Source: Lytechinus pictus
Taxonomy: Eukaryota > Echinodermata > Echinoidea > Temnopleuroida > Toxopneustidae
Reading direction: 5' to 3'
Assembly (NCBI RefSeq): GCF_037042905.1
Contig: NC_087252.1
Coordinates: 707,501-771,500, forward strand
DNA: 64,000 nt
Made by a program: the position numbers and the translations under genes. The notes under the pieces are model-generated. The model was not told the DNA's origin, made no database searches, and saw only the letters and a program-made list of their open reading frames with translations. This document shows, piece by piece, positions 48,196 through 57,543 of this stretch (positions are counted from its first letter, which is position 1; the number at the start of each line of letters is the position of its first letter).

Positions 48196-51050
48196 CTACT
48201 ACTTCTACTACTACTACTACTAATAATAATAATAATAATAATAACAATAATAATAATAATATATTCATTTAGGCAGGTGCTTCAGGCGCTCCTATATTAT
48301 CCCGGCTTAGCCAGGCTATTTGTCACAAACATTCTTTAAAATAATTTGCCCACAGTTAATCAGATGTTGTTGGGTTGTTTAGAATCTTATTACAGTTTAA
48401 GTGAAAATCAGATGTGATAGGTTTTTTTTAATACAGTGGTGCGCAAAAGTTATTGAAGCCCACCAGAAAATGGAATATTGAAGTTCTGCTATGTTTTTGT
48501 GAAATCAGGTGATAAATTATTACATTCATTAAAGTTTATCTTGGCTCGCCAAACATTGTTGTCAACACTCAGCATGAATTAGTGTATTTTTGGTGGGGTT
48601 CACTAACTTTTGAGCAACACTGTATGTCCTTACACACTATTATCATATATTATCGTTATTGTGTTGATTTGTTATAGACAATTGAATGAGAGGCTTCTGA
48701 GTACACTGGAAGACCTTCATGCAGGAAAAGACATCTGTCATGTGACTCATCACGTGAGTTATGAGACCAAGAAAAGAAGTAGACATCGTGATGTCATTGA
48801 AGTAAGTTTATTCTAACAAAATATGTAAATTGATCGGCAAGATGTAAAAATACATCTGAAGAAAGTGATATGTAATGTATTAGTTCATTCTTAGTAGAAT
48901 AATACTTGAAAACAGCATTTCTACGTCTATTTTTCATCGACCTTTGGCCTCTCTAAAAAATCGCTACTGATATTTGCAGGGGTATTTTTACACCAAATCC
49001 CACAAGCAAACCCATACCCCAGGACCACAATTCCAATATAATTTACTAACTTTACTGATATAATCTATTGCCTTTTCTATAGTCTGTTTCTTCTTTTTAT
49101 CAAGTTCAGTTTGATTTGTATACTGTTAATTCAACTCTTTAAGGATAATCTTAAAGTGGTTTATGGGAGCTTGTCTTTATTTTCCCCGTTTGCAGAACTT
49201 GCTTGAGTTGGGTATCGTATGTCAGAAGTTAGCCGACTATACCGCTGCCACTGCCTACTTCGAGGACGCCCTCAACCGGTTGTCCCACCCTGACACAGTT
49301 GAACATCGCCTCCAGATGATCAAAGCTCTTACTGGACTAGGGTTAGATATTTTTTTAAAGTAGCACTAGATCTATTTAACCTATTACATGTCTGATATCC
49401 TGATAAAGAATAATAAAATAGTACATAGATTTTGACAAAATATATTTATACTATAGTACAGTTTCTGAAATTCTCCTCAATGATTATTTGAAGAAAAAAA
49501 AAATTATCGAAATGGTTTATCTCTCACGATTTGCTTCCATTTTTTCTTTGCCGAAGAATCTTTGTTTGCATCATACCATGTGGAACTTCTATTCTCAATA
49601 TTTTCACTCTTAACCACCCCTCCAATCTTTCTCTCTGTCTCTCTCTTTCTCTTTCTGTCAATGGCAATCTCTATATCTTTGCCCCCAAAGCTTTTTAGTT
49701 AACAAACCATCTCCTTTTTCCCATTTAATTATGTTAGCCAAGCGTATAGTATGACATCACAACCGTTGGAGGCTCACCGATTCTACCTAAAAGCCATTGA
49801 GATATGCGACCAGGTTCTACCAGTCAACCATCACTACACTGCCACTCTAAATGGACTGGTAATGTCTTTACATAATTTCTCTCTATCATTGCTGAATTTC
49901 TGTTTTGCGTTTCACCAAAAAGCGCAATTATTATTTCCCATTCAAGCTATAACAAAATTATAAGCCACGTTCAGTGCATTAAAGGAATTAAGTAATCCTA
50001 CCCGTTTACCGCACCTGGGTCAAGTGCAGCATATTGTGGATCAATTTCTCGCTGAAGGAAATTATGTCATGTCTGGCGTTATAACCAATCACACTCTGTA
50101 TCAAATTCCCGAGATTCACTGATTGGTCATAATTTTGATGGCCTTGATTAGTTAAATCCTGAGATATGAAGATAAGTTGAAAATAATATAATATTTTGGT
50201 CGAAAAAAGAGACGGTGAGATTCGCTTTTTTAACATGTGTAGTTATAGGACATCCCCTTGTATGTTCATGTTACAGATTGGAGAGTTATACCAGAATCAG
50301 GGAAGGGCAACAGATGCATTGCAATACCATATCCTTGACATAATTGAGACTCAACGCACTGCAGGACTGGGGAAGCCACGAGTAGCGGCCATCTTAAATA
50401 ATATTGGGTTGTCTTTGATGGACCTCGACCCAACTGGAGAGGACGCCCTTCCATTTTTCGTTGAGGCCTTGTCCATACTCATCGATGCTTATGGACTAGT
50501 GCATGTCGATGTTGCTTCCGTCAGGTAATATTCACTAGTAGGTTGATTTCTATGGAAACTTGCATGATAGAAGAGTCGAGCACAATTCAAATTGTAACGT
50601 ACACTACAAGATACATTGCCTTATAAACTCAATCAATTTGTCTTAATCAGGTCAGCATTCCTACATGACCAAAAGGAGCTAGGATTCGGGTGGGTCCGCA
50701 TTGTTCTAAACCTACCAGCCAGTTCCCGACATAAACCATAAGCTCTGTGCTTAAGTCAAATCGTTTGCATTTATCACATTTACTAGGTTCTTCATTGCAA
50801 ACATTTACAATCTGTTCCTACTCTTGGTTCTGTTTTGTAACATTGTTGTACAATTTATTTTTCTTCTCTTGTCCACAGAATGAACATAGCTGCCTACTTC
50901 TTCAATGCCAAGCTGTACAAGTATTCTCTCTTTCAATATAAGAGAGCATTCGAGATTTTCAAGGTTTATATGGGATCTCTCCATCCGAAGTCTCAGGAAG
51001 CCAGGCAAGGACAGAAAGAGTTGAGGCCGTTTACCATGGTGCAAAAATAA
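25844..51050 (+). CDS. malectin-like / DUF4062 / NACHT (STAND) / TPR protein, ~30 exons
   Basis: Predicted CDS of about 5.7 kb in 25.2 kb, about 1,900 residues. Exons: 25844-25859, 26272-27621, 28233-28400, 32839-33036, 33565-33666, 34159-34270, 34751-34845, 35683-35775, 36416-36482, 36799-36896, 37639-37837, 38191-38385, 38910-39256, 39602-39772, 40766-40843, 41069-41215, 41648-41973, 42399-42571, 42920-42999, 43832-44023, 44644-44777, 45113-45197, 45804-46001, 46543-46680, 47794-47936, 48678-48801, 49196-49341, 49738-49858, 50277-50524, 50879-51050. All are GT-AG and phases agree except across intron 3, where an exon or boundary is missing. The C-terminal half resembles NPHP3/TEP1/NWD1-type STAND NTPases. 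No signal peptide or membrane helix is visible, so the protein is likely cytosolic. Function is inferred as a ligand-triggered NTPase switch, possibly a glycan sensor. Confidence 0.82.
27622..28232. other. intron 2, nothing else seen
   Basis: 611 bp between a GTAAGC donor and a CCCCAG acceptor. No repeat or small RNA recognised. Confidence 0.6.
28233..34845 (+). CDS. STAND gene exons 3-7: malectin-like domain
   Basis: Exons 28233-28400, 32839-33036, 33565-33666, 34159-34270 and 34751-34845. Malectin landmarks appear in order: VQFAINFGGPAYQDVNGAVF (first strand and the GG loop), VVGSTNDGSLYTTF (matches the D-x-LYQT segment), FRIPVPTGRYVLTLFTM (matches the Y-x-IPVPNGxYxVxLxF strand), and LPVTVSDGALDISLKC with a final IQLSALLV strand. 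Malectin domains bind di-glucose or glucosylated N-glycans in the ER, or cell-wall glycans in plant kinases. Here no signal peptide is seen. Exon 4 begins at a weak acceptor (AATAAG/AATCAC) in phase 0 while exon 3 ends in phase 1, so the domain centre is incomplete. Usual aromatic sugar-contact residues cannot be confirmed without an alignment. Confidence 0.68.
28401..30034. other. intron 3, left part
   Basis: Contains a CA-rich stretch (28797-28830) and a minus-strand open segment (29144-28809) of unremarkable composition that I cannot assign. The unresolved exon between exons 3 and 4, if real, lies somewhere in 28401-32838 and should have length 2 modulo 3. Confidence 0.4.
30052..30397 (-). 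mobile_element. 5'-truncated non-LTR retrotransposon tail with 17-bp target duplication
   Basis: GGCGCCGCTTAAAAAAA occurs at 30035-30051 and again at 30398-30414, exactly flanking this segment. On the minus strand it ends GTAAATAAATTGAATTGAATTGAATTG, a short terminal tandem repeat of CR1/L2 type. No coding part remains. Confidence 0.75.
30520..31240. repeat. GGCGCC minisatellite array 2
   Basis: About 720 bp of a composite tandem repeat. Sub-units are AATCGGCGCCGGTCAAGAAT, AATCAGCGCCACCTAAATCT and AACCGGCGCCGATCAAG, arranged in a larger unit of roughly 110-200 bp that recurs several times with small changes. It is a different sequence from array 1 but is built on the same GGCGCC palindrome. 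It lies inside intron 3. Confidence 0.88.
31241..32838. other. intron 3, right part
   Basis: AT-rich DNA without recognised repeats except a G10 run near 32443-32452. A weak polypyrimidine region (CTCTCATTAATGG...CACCTCC) precedes the doubtful exon 4 acceptor at 32837-32838. Confidence 0.4.
33157..33230. repeat. three tandem copies of a 28-bp unit
   Basis: TAGTTGGTTTATATGATTTC with TTTAAAG occurs three times in a row in intron 4, with one base difference in the first copy. Confidence 0.85.
34976..35325. mobile_element. MITE-like element with ~50-bp inverted ends (intron 7)
   Basis: The left end GTGGAGAAGGTTTACGGTTC is mirrored by GAACCGTAAACCTTCTCTAC at the right, and AAGAAGGGAAGGAAAT by ATTTCCTTCCCTTCTT. 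The interior holds CCTGAAAAGGACTGTAAACC and ACTCGACGTTTCGG, shared with the relative at 53774-54100. Non-coding. Confidence 0.7.
35630..35676. repeat. (CT)n microsatellite
   Basis: CT/TCTA-rich tract directly before the exon 8 acceptor, serving as its polypyrimidine tract. Confidence 0.8.
35683..38385 (+). CDS. STAND gene exons 8-12: second beta-sandwich-like region
   Basis: Exons 35683-35775, 36416-36482, 36799-36896, 37639-37837 and 38191-38385, about 217 residues. The order DIRNLAWSGD, LTGENGVFEYHMNLE, FSLSLRSSTTSGSTFQITLT, DAWSRVTLTVEEYGAGARSV, GIEVSAASLRMKC resembles a galactose-binding-like jelly roll. The last strands (W-x-x-V-x-x-x-F then YGPGVRxV then S-S-V) recall the FBA domain of F-box proteins such as FBXO2, which bind N-glycans. 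That is a similarity I read by eye and is weak. If right, the protein would carry two carbohydrate-binding-type folds in tandem. The end of exon 12 (LVTLIRGLVQKYG) looks helical. Confidence 0.45.
36301..36454 (+). repeat. 77-bp tandem duplication copying the exon 9 acceptor
   Basis: ACCATTTCAATTGCTATTAT, a CTCATC-CCAG/CATCAG acceptor and the first 33 nt of exon 9 (GAATATACTTCGGAATGTGA...) occur twice, with acceptors before 36339 and 36416. The period of 77 is not a multiple of three. The second acceptor gives the in-frame exon 9 used here. Confidence 0.9.
37104..37527. mobile_element. MITE-like element with TTAAGGCC inverted ends (intron 10)
   Basis: Starts TTAAGGCCATAGCACACCTA and ends AAGGTGTGCGGTGGCCTTAA, so the termini are inverted repeats within TTAA-like flanks. 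424 bp, non-coding. Confidence 0.65.
38910..41215 (+). CDS. STAND gene exons 13-16: linker plus DUF4062 domain
   Basis: Exons 38910-39256, 39602-39772, 40766-40843 and 41069-41215. The first ~48 residues are a Ser/Lys/Gly/Gln-rich linker. Then comes IRAFLSSTFLDFTAERE, YVDLRWGIT, a long ICLREIDRCRPYFLCLVGDRFGW segment and a C-terminal FRQTLEESGLLVRHY. This order (xFxSSTFxDxxxERxxL, then DLRWGVT, then GxRYGW) is the signature of DUF4062, found directly before the NTPase in NPHP3, TEP1 and NWD1-type proteins. Its biochemical role is not established; a Rossmann-like fold related to TIR domains has been proposed. Confidence 0.82.
41648..46001 (+). CDS. STAND gene exons 17-23: NACHT/STAND NTPase and winged-helix region
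   Basis: Exons 41648-41973, 42399-42571, 42920-42999, 43832-44023, 44644-44777, 45113-45197 and 45804-46001. RRRVYIGR precedes the P-loop GESGSGKSALV (Walker A, intact Gly and Lys). The Walker B strand is RRVLIVLDALNQLD, followed by the sensor-like MLLSTLPG. SNALYLRALLDEVRVYGSF is the helical GxP-region equivalent, and RGLSEEELTSFL with GIVNFFHDHLRQAVERKY the winged-helix-like part, as in NPHP3/TEP1-type proteins. ATP binding with oligomerisation on activation is the expected role. The intron after exon 19 carries a ~480-bp GAT microsatellite. Confidence 0.85.
43244..43725. repeat. (GAT)n microsatellite, ~480 bp
   Basis: Imperfect GAT/GGT/AAT triplets in the intron after exon 19. Both strands are open in some frame (Met/Val or Ile/Thr runs), which is an artefact. 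A shorter GAT/AAT tract lies at 44079-44180. Confidence 0.95.
44210..44400 (-). mobile_element. SINE-like element (Pol III-type head)
   Basis: On the minus strand: GGGCGTTGTGGCGTGCGCCTG (partial A-box region), then GAGGTTCGAGCCC (B-box-like), then CTTTCGGATGGTGACGTTAA and a (CA)n end. The head is also reminiscent of 7SL/Alu wording (GCCTGTAATCC). The adjoining plus-strand stretch 44395-44470 (CCTTTGGCAAGAGG, GAATGGGTACC) looks like more of a SINE body. Family not identified. Confidence 0.5.
46543..51050 (+). CDS. STAND gene exons 24-30: helical spacer and C-terminal TPR repeats
   Basis: Exons 46543-46680, 47794-47936, 48678-48801, 49196-49341, 49738-49858, 50277-50524 and 50879-51050. TPR-like helix pairs are visible: NLLELGIVCQKLADYTAATAYFEDAL, GQAYSMTSQPLEAHRFYLKAIEI, GELYQNQGRATDALQYHILDI, NNIGLSLMDLDPTGEDALPFFVEAL and NIAAYFFNAKLYKYSLFQYKRAFEI, in the tandem style of NPHP3 and kinesin-light-chain repeats. 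They probably hold partners or the autoinhibited state. The stop TAA ends at 51050; AATAAA overlaps the stop, but the real poly(A) site is not identified. Exon 27 (49196-49341) exists a second time at 56798-56943. Confidence 0.8.
48108..48262. repeat. (ACT)n then (AAT)n microsatellite
   Basis: About 110 bp of ACT repeats followed by AAT repeats in the intron after exon 25. Confidence 0.95.
48951..49649. repeat. segmental duplication A (exon 27 and flanking introns)
   Basis: CTCTAAAAAATCGCTACTGA onward is repeated at 56553-57053 and, after the LTR insertion, at 63806-64000. The two copies differ at only a few bases. Copy B runs off the window, so the duplicated length is at least 699 bp. This copy lacks the LTR element and so represents the empty site. 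Confidence 0.9.
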
Positions 51051-53773
51051 AGGATCTTCCAAATCATTGCCTAATGTTAGAATTTATGTTACCTCTTTCT
51101 TCTAAGCTATTAAATCTTACTTTATATACACTATATACTAACATATATTTTGTTTACTCTGAAGTACAATGTACATTATATTATGTGTAAAATGCGTCAT
51201 AAAAGAACAAAGTATTGTTTGATTATTATCATTGAAATTATACCTTGTATGGTAAATGCAATAGAATTATATCCCAAAGAACATTGAAATAAGAGTTTTT
51301 CTGTGGTGCTGAGCTATCAAAGATAAAGTTGGTGCTTGAATGCAGATCTTAAATAAGCCCACTCCAAAGATGGATTGGTTAAAATATGCAATCTTTTGTG
51401 TGTCAAACCAAAGATAGTCAGTCCTGACTGAAATTCTGGTATAATCTAAACCATGAATTGAATGTGGATTGATTTATTCCCTATTAAATTGGTTATCCAT
51501 GACCATTCCTTTTGAAGCGTGACAGGGCATTCGTTCCGGCGACAGTGGCTCCAGGCCTTTTTCGCATAAGATATACGGTTGGGGTTGCAATAGGTTTTTT
51601 ATGTTAGGGTAAGGATAGTTTGTACATGTAGTTTCAAATCCAGGGTTGAAGTTGGCCATTCAATAAGTGTATGGAATTAACACCGGAGCAATTGTCGCCA
51701 GAGTAAATGTCACGGAACCCTTTCTAAGACTGTATAGTTCGAGAACATATGATATTCTGTTCAATACGTTAGTGCCTCTTTCCAGTTATACGTGTGTGGG
51801 AACTGTATTTTTTTACCAAAGCCCTTACCTATGTAAGAATGATGATCATGATATTGACATTTATAAAGCGCTTTTGACAATAGTTTATAAAGCGCTGTTT
51901 ATAAAAGTATACAGAGTGATACACTTGCAACATTCTACCTCCATGCTTGCAATTATTCCATCAAATAGAAAACACATATTCTCTTATTTCCCACTTTTTA
52001 TGGGGGTGTTTGGGGTTTTTCCTACTAAAACTCGAATCGACCTTTATCTCAAGCTATTGTTGATAAAAGCTGTCGCTATTTGACGCATCCAATTAAAGTA
52101 TGGTCTTTGCCAGGCAAATCTATTGTGAAGTTCACCCACTTTCACGTAGGCACTCGCTCAGGAATGGCACATCAAGAAAGCCCAGCTACATATTTTGTTT
52201 ACAAAGACAATCATGACAGTCGAAAATAAACTGTCGAAAATGTTGCGTCAAGAGGTAACCAAACTTGTTTTAAAGGTTATGACGCGTATTAAAAGAAATT
52301 ACCGAAAGGAATATGTCATGTGTTGCATGAACAAACCCACTACATCATGATATTGTAATGAAATCGTCATAAAATCTTTATGAATTCAGGAGATTTATTT
52401 TTACCCAACTTTGGACTATTGTGTAGACTTGAAGGATGCAATAAGCGTTTATGAGCACAGGTTGTGCAGAAAGTATCACCATGTCTGAACAATATATTTG
52501 TGAAGACTATTGGTCGAGCTTTGTTGATCTGAAAAAGCTTTACTTTGGGGCTTCTATCAAGGTTGTAATGCCAAGCGTGGGCCTGTTTCATAGACATTGT
52601 TATGTACAAAATAATACCCATTACCAGTTTAAAGCTACTGAAATCATTCGATCTGATTGGCTGATTGCAAACTTGTTATAGATATGGTGCATTTGTTATT
52701 ATAAAAAGTCTTTATGAAATGGGACTTTTGTTTTGAAGCTGGTAGTCCGATAATATCAGAAAGTATTGGTGTAGAAACATGATTACAGGAAAGGGGTTTG
52801 GCCTTATACCAACAATCAAAATGCATGATTAGGTAATAACAAACGATTTGAAAAAATGGCAGTCAAATAAATTCTAGAGGCAGAGGTGAGAGCTTTTTTG
52901 TTTACAAAGTGATAACCATTTATTTTTCATAATTATGTTGCTATATCCTACCTGAGCCAGTAAATATGGCTAATCTCCATGTTACTATTGGTCTTCGAAT
53001 GTATACAATGCATTTTCTTGTATTTATCCTTGTTCAGTTACTTATGAAGAAAATCGTTTTATCAGTTCAGAGGCGCACTTATTATTATTCTGAATTTAGC
53101 CTCGGTTGAAGTTTTATTAGCCCCTCAGTTCTTGAGGTAATTCTTATCGGGTATCTGTTACCCGATCATTATAAACTCTTCTTGCCATATCGCATCATTG
53201 TTTACTATGAATTCCTAATTGAACTCCTTAAAGATACAAATAGGGAGGGGAAATTTTTTTTAATAATAATATCTTGGTATATTTTTAATTTGCATGTGTG
53301 GTGCAAATTAGACAGGAATTGTGATTTATGCTAGAGCAGTGTAGAAGAGAATACAATAAATGTGTCACGATATACAAATACATGTTATGTTGATTTATTT
53401 GTCTTTTTTTGTCTCTGTAATTTTTATGTGTAGTTGGTGCAGCTGTGGTAGATTAGAAAAGATTATCGCCACATTATTATGACAGAATATTAACCCTAAT
53501 AGTTCAAAAGTATCAATTAAAGAATAATGATAATGGGACTGAGTCTGTTTTGTTTTCATGGACTAACGATCGATGAAAAGAAATTGTGAGAAAATAACGA
53601 TCATTTTGTGTAATATTTTGCATATCACAATGATTTTGTGCAATATTTATGTGAGCTTGTCAAAAGTTGGAAGTCCTCACTCAAGCGAAATGTACTGTCA
53701 GTATCTCACACTGTTCTCTAATAAAAATAGAAGGAAGCCCAAGGGAAATATATGAACAAGAATATCGTTCGTT
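51051..53773. other. downstream of the STAND gene, no gene seen
   Basis: AT-rich DNA, presumably including the 3' UTR. No frame with convincing protein character and no clear repeat. Confidence 0.5.
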
Positions 53774-54100
53774 GATGTGGTTTACGGTACACCATGTGGA
53801 GTGTTATAGAAACAGTGGATAGAAGAAGAGAAGAAATGGATAGGCGAGAAAGTGGAGATTTGAGAGTAGAGTATTCTTTCTTGAAAGTAGTCCTGAAAAG
53901 GACTGTAAACCAGGAAAGATTGATGAGTTGAGAACAGCTTGAGTAGTAGAGCTAATGAGGAGATGCTGGCTTGAGTCGGCGAGTAGAGATGATGAGTAGT
54001 AGAGAGACTCGACGTTTCGGACAGCTTGACTGTCCGTCTTCTTCTCTTCTTCTATCCACTGTTTCTATAACACTCCACATGGTGTACCGTAAACCACATC
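53774..54100. mobile_element. MITE-like element with inverted ends
   Basis: GATGTGGTTTACGGTACACC at the left is mirrored by GGTGTACCGTAAACCACATC at the right, and the inversion continues for ~55 bp. The interior shares CCTGAAAAGGACTGTAAACC and ACTCGACGTTTCGGACAGCT with the element at 34976-35325. CCACCATGCAAACCT follows both copies, so the family may extend slightly beyond these ends. Confidence 0.75.
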
Positions 54101-54898
54101 AGCGATTGTACATGCCACCATGCAAACCTTTAAACAACACAAGAATATCCTTGTATTTTATTTTATTTTTTTCAATTTGCCAGGACCTTTTTCAAAGAGT
54201 AAACTTTTATTGAAATGAACTGTATCTAGGATCAACTCCCATAACTTCCGAAATAAAAAGAAAATTCGTGTCCAAATAGGAATTAGGTATTGATTAACAA
54301 CAACAGTTTACACTAGGTGATCAGACGTGGTGCTGGAGGCATTGCATGTCAGGCATAAAATAGGCACTTTGGTAAACATCTATTCTACTCATAAAAATAA
54401 ACATCGACCTTGCATAATAATTAAAATACCTTTTCAAATCCTTATAAAATTGACCTATGCACCTGATGCATGCAAAGCCATTGTTCGCAGACTGAAATCA
54501 TGAAATCGGCTTTTGAATAGCATGGTCTTGACAGAGTTTACTCTTTTATTTTGTCAGTCAACCAGAAATCGTAAAAAAAAGATTTATGCACTTGACGCCC
54601 GCCGTCGCCAGTTGCTGAACTTCTAAATATGACAAAATATGTCAATTCAATTCAATGCCAGAAGCAGTCCCAATGTACTGTGACAGGGAGGAGGTGAGGG
54701 AGGGGGGCATTTATGACAACCTTAATGTTACAGCTTTTCTCCATTGATTTACACGAGTCGGATCTTTATTGTTTAACATTATTCTCTCTGCTTATTCCCA
54801 TTTTGCCTCCTCCCCATGTGTTTTTTTTTTCTTTTTACCTTTCCACTTCTTAAAATATCATGGAGATCATTGCTCTCTGAACCCCTCGTTAACGCCCA
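54101..54898. other. intergenic, nothing recognised
   Basis: AT-rich sequence with one G-rich patch (54687-54706). No gene or repeat recognised. Confidence 0.5.
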
Positions 54899-55149
54899 CA
54901 CTGTAAAGAATATTGGGTAAAATTTTAACCAGCGCGAGGGTAATTATGTGCCCAAATTATGTGTCCAACCAATTTGGGACAGTATTATACCAAATGCGGG
55001 AAGCATATTGTCCAGTAAGGTAAACAAGATAGAATGGGCAAAATTTTTATCACACTGGATAAATAAAAATGCCCCAAACGAAATGCCCAATGTTGATTGG
55101 ACAATAATTACCCTCATGGAGCACTTTTACCCAATATTTTTTTAGAGTG
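54899..55149. mobile_element. small MITE with ~25-bp inverted ends
   Basis: Left end CACTGTAAAGAATATTGGGT; right end ACCCAATATTTTTTTAGAGTG. They pair as inverted repeats with about three mismatches. 251 bp, non-coding. Confidence 0.65.
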
Positions 55150-56552
55150 GATTAGGGTACCATTGGGTCGCAAATCTCGCTTTTGGATCATCTTCTCTTC
55201 TCGTCAGACTATATTATCCGACCGCATTTAAAGGGCTAAACTTTCCATCCTCTGGACTCGGGTTTAATTCAAACTCTGGCCTAAAGTTGTGATTTAACTA
55301 TGAATATACACGTGTAATACAGCACAGGTTCAATTATTTATCACTTAATTCGACTCCGCGCTATCAGAGAATAATAACATATTTGTTCACCTTTAACGCA
55401 TTAATAGAGAGCACAGTCATACAAAAAATACAATCAAAACAGCACTTTGGGCTTCCCATAAATTTAACATCGTGATTATAACAAAGTAACACAGAAGGCT
55501 CTTGGATCCTCGGTGAAGAGGGAAGATCCCCTCCGGTTTTGACACAGACTTTTTACAATAACAGAATCAAAATTTATATTTAAAAAAAATTAGCCAAAAT
55601 ATAATGTGATTTAGTCTTGTAGATTTTATTAAACAGACCCCAGGTCCTGTCAAGGTTCCATGACATTTATTCCGACTACAATTGTTCCAAAACTAAATGA
55701 ATTCTTATCCTAATCCTTACAATATTCTAAACAAAAATTATATACAATCCCCCTCTAACCCTATGGCCTCTAAAACAGGGTAAACGGGGGGGGGGGCTGA
55801 GTGGGCTTCAGCCCCCCCCCCACACACTTTTACCAAAACCGTCGGTACAAGAACGTAAAAAATGACCAACTGATTATGATTGTTTGCATGGTCAGCCCCC
55901 ACCTCCTCCCCCCCCCCCCCACTTCCAAAACCGTTCCGTGGCCCCTGAAAGCAGTGTACAAAAACGTAAAAATAACTATCTGATTGTGATTTGTGCATGG
56001 TGCAAGAGTATAAGAAGCATATGTCGTGTCGTCTATGTGTAAGTATATGGAAAGTCGAAAGCCATTACCGGGCAAGTAATATAATAACACCTTAATTATT
56101 ATAATATTAGTCAGCCTTCACGTTCAATGTTTTTTGAAAAATTAAAACCTTTATAAGATTGGAATTAGAAAATGATCTATTTTACTTAATCAACAGAAAC
56201 AGTGCCAATACTGCGGGTTTTGCGTCAGGGCAAAAATCATTTTTGATTTTTAAATATTTCCTAACATGACAGACATCTTGTAAGACTCAAACATGCAAAA
56301 TAATGAATTCCATTACCTTTTCAAATACTTTAAACATTCACACAAATGTAAGTCAAAATTAATCAAATTGACTTTCCGAAGGTATTGTCGTGAATGAATG
56401 ATTTTTACTTTTTCATATTTTCTCAGTCGACCCGAAGATTTATGTTCAAATATGTCTTTGCTAACACCCACTCTCGGTGGTTATTGAAGTTTTATGACCC
56501 CCCCCCCCCCAGTTTGTTCAGTAGTCATGCAGCAGGGAGATCTGGGGGGTCT
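55150..56552. other. intergenic with C/G runs
   Basis: No gene seen. 55780-56000 contains two tandem versions of a segment with AAAATGACCAACTGATTATG and GCATGGTCAGCCCCCAC. A relative lies in intron 8 at 36217-36275. C-runs lie at 55811, 55909 and 56498. Confidence 0.5.
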
Positions 56553-57053
56553 CTCTAAAAAATCGCTACTGATATTTGCAGGGGTATTTTTACACCAAAT
56601 CCCACAAGCAAACCCATACCCCAGGACCACAATTCCAATATAATTTACTAATTTTACTGATATAATCTATTGCCTTTTCTATAGTCTGTTTCTTCTTTTT
56701 ATCAAGTTCAGTTTGATTTGTATACTGTTAATTCAACTCTTAAAGGATAATCTTAAAGTGGTTTATGGGAGCTTGTCTTTATTTTCCCCGTTTGCAGAAC
56801 TTGCTTGAGTTGGGTATCGTATGTCAGAAGTTAGCCGACTATACCGCTGCCACTTCCTACTTCGAGGACGCCCTCAACCGGTTGTCCCACCCTGACACAG
56901 TTGAACATCGCCTCCAGATGATCAAAGCTCTTACTGGACTAGGGTTAGATATTTTTTTTAAAGTAGCACTAGATCTATTTAACCTATTTCATGTCTGATA
57001 TCCTGATAAAGGATAATAAAATAGTACATAGATTTAACAAAATATATTTATAC
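56553..57053. repeat. segmental duplication B, left part
   Basis: Copy of 48951 onward, including a second exon 27 (56798-56943). Interrupted at 57054 by the LTR retrotransposon; the rest resumes after 63805. Confidence 0.9.
56798..56943 (+). pseudogene. second copy of TPR exon 27
   Basis: 146 nt, same splice sites and frame as 49196-49341, with one Ala to Ser change (GCCACTTCC for GCCACTGCC). No exon 26 copy precedes it in the window. It could be a stranded duplicate, the front of a further partial gene copy running off the window, or a second haplotype placed in tandem by the assembler. Confidence 0.65.
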
Positions 57054-57401
57054 TGTAGCCCACGTAATAATTAGAGGTTGGTTACCAAAGATAAGATAGC
57101 TCTTGAGATGAGTCTGTAAAACAGGAGGCAAGTAGAAGATGTTATATGATTGAAACTCGTGAAACGGACTGCGAAGAGTCGAGCGGGTTCCACGAGTCCT
57201 TGGTAATTTGCATATTTCATGAAAGAGGAAGAGTCTGCTGATTTGAATAATGTGTAGGGATAACATCATCGTGTCGTGGGGTCAGGTGTCATGGGTAATT
57301 TGCATAGATAGCGTCATGTAAAATCTAGCATCTCATATACATGACATAGGAAATATGGTGGGGCATGCATGTATAGTCTATACACTAGTCACTTTGTTAC
57401 A
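57054..57401 (-). repeat. 3' LTR of Gypsy element
   Basis: 348 bp, TGTAGCCCACG...TTTGTTACA on the plus strand. Preceded in element orientation by the polypurine tract at 57415-57402. Confidence 0.92.
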
Positions 57402-57415
57402 CTCTCCCCTCCTCC
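57402..57415 (-). promoter_or_regulatory. polypurine tract of Gypsy element
   Basis: Minus strand GGAGGAGGGGAGAG directly adjoins the 3' LTR. It would prime plus-strand DNA synthesis. Confidence 0.8.
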
Positions 57416-57543
57416 GAAACAATGCCGTCCCGGCATGTATTACAAACAAATTAAAATAAAACAAACAATTCGTGTCAACAAATTACAGAATAAATGGGAA
57501 ATGAATTAAAAAAATAAAATCACGAATGATAAGGACCGTAAGA

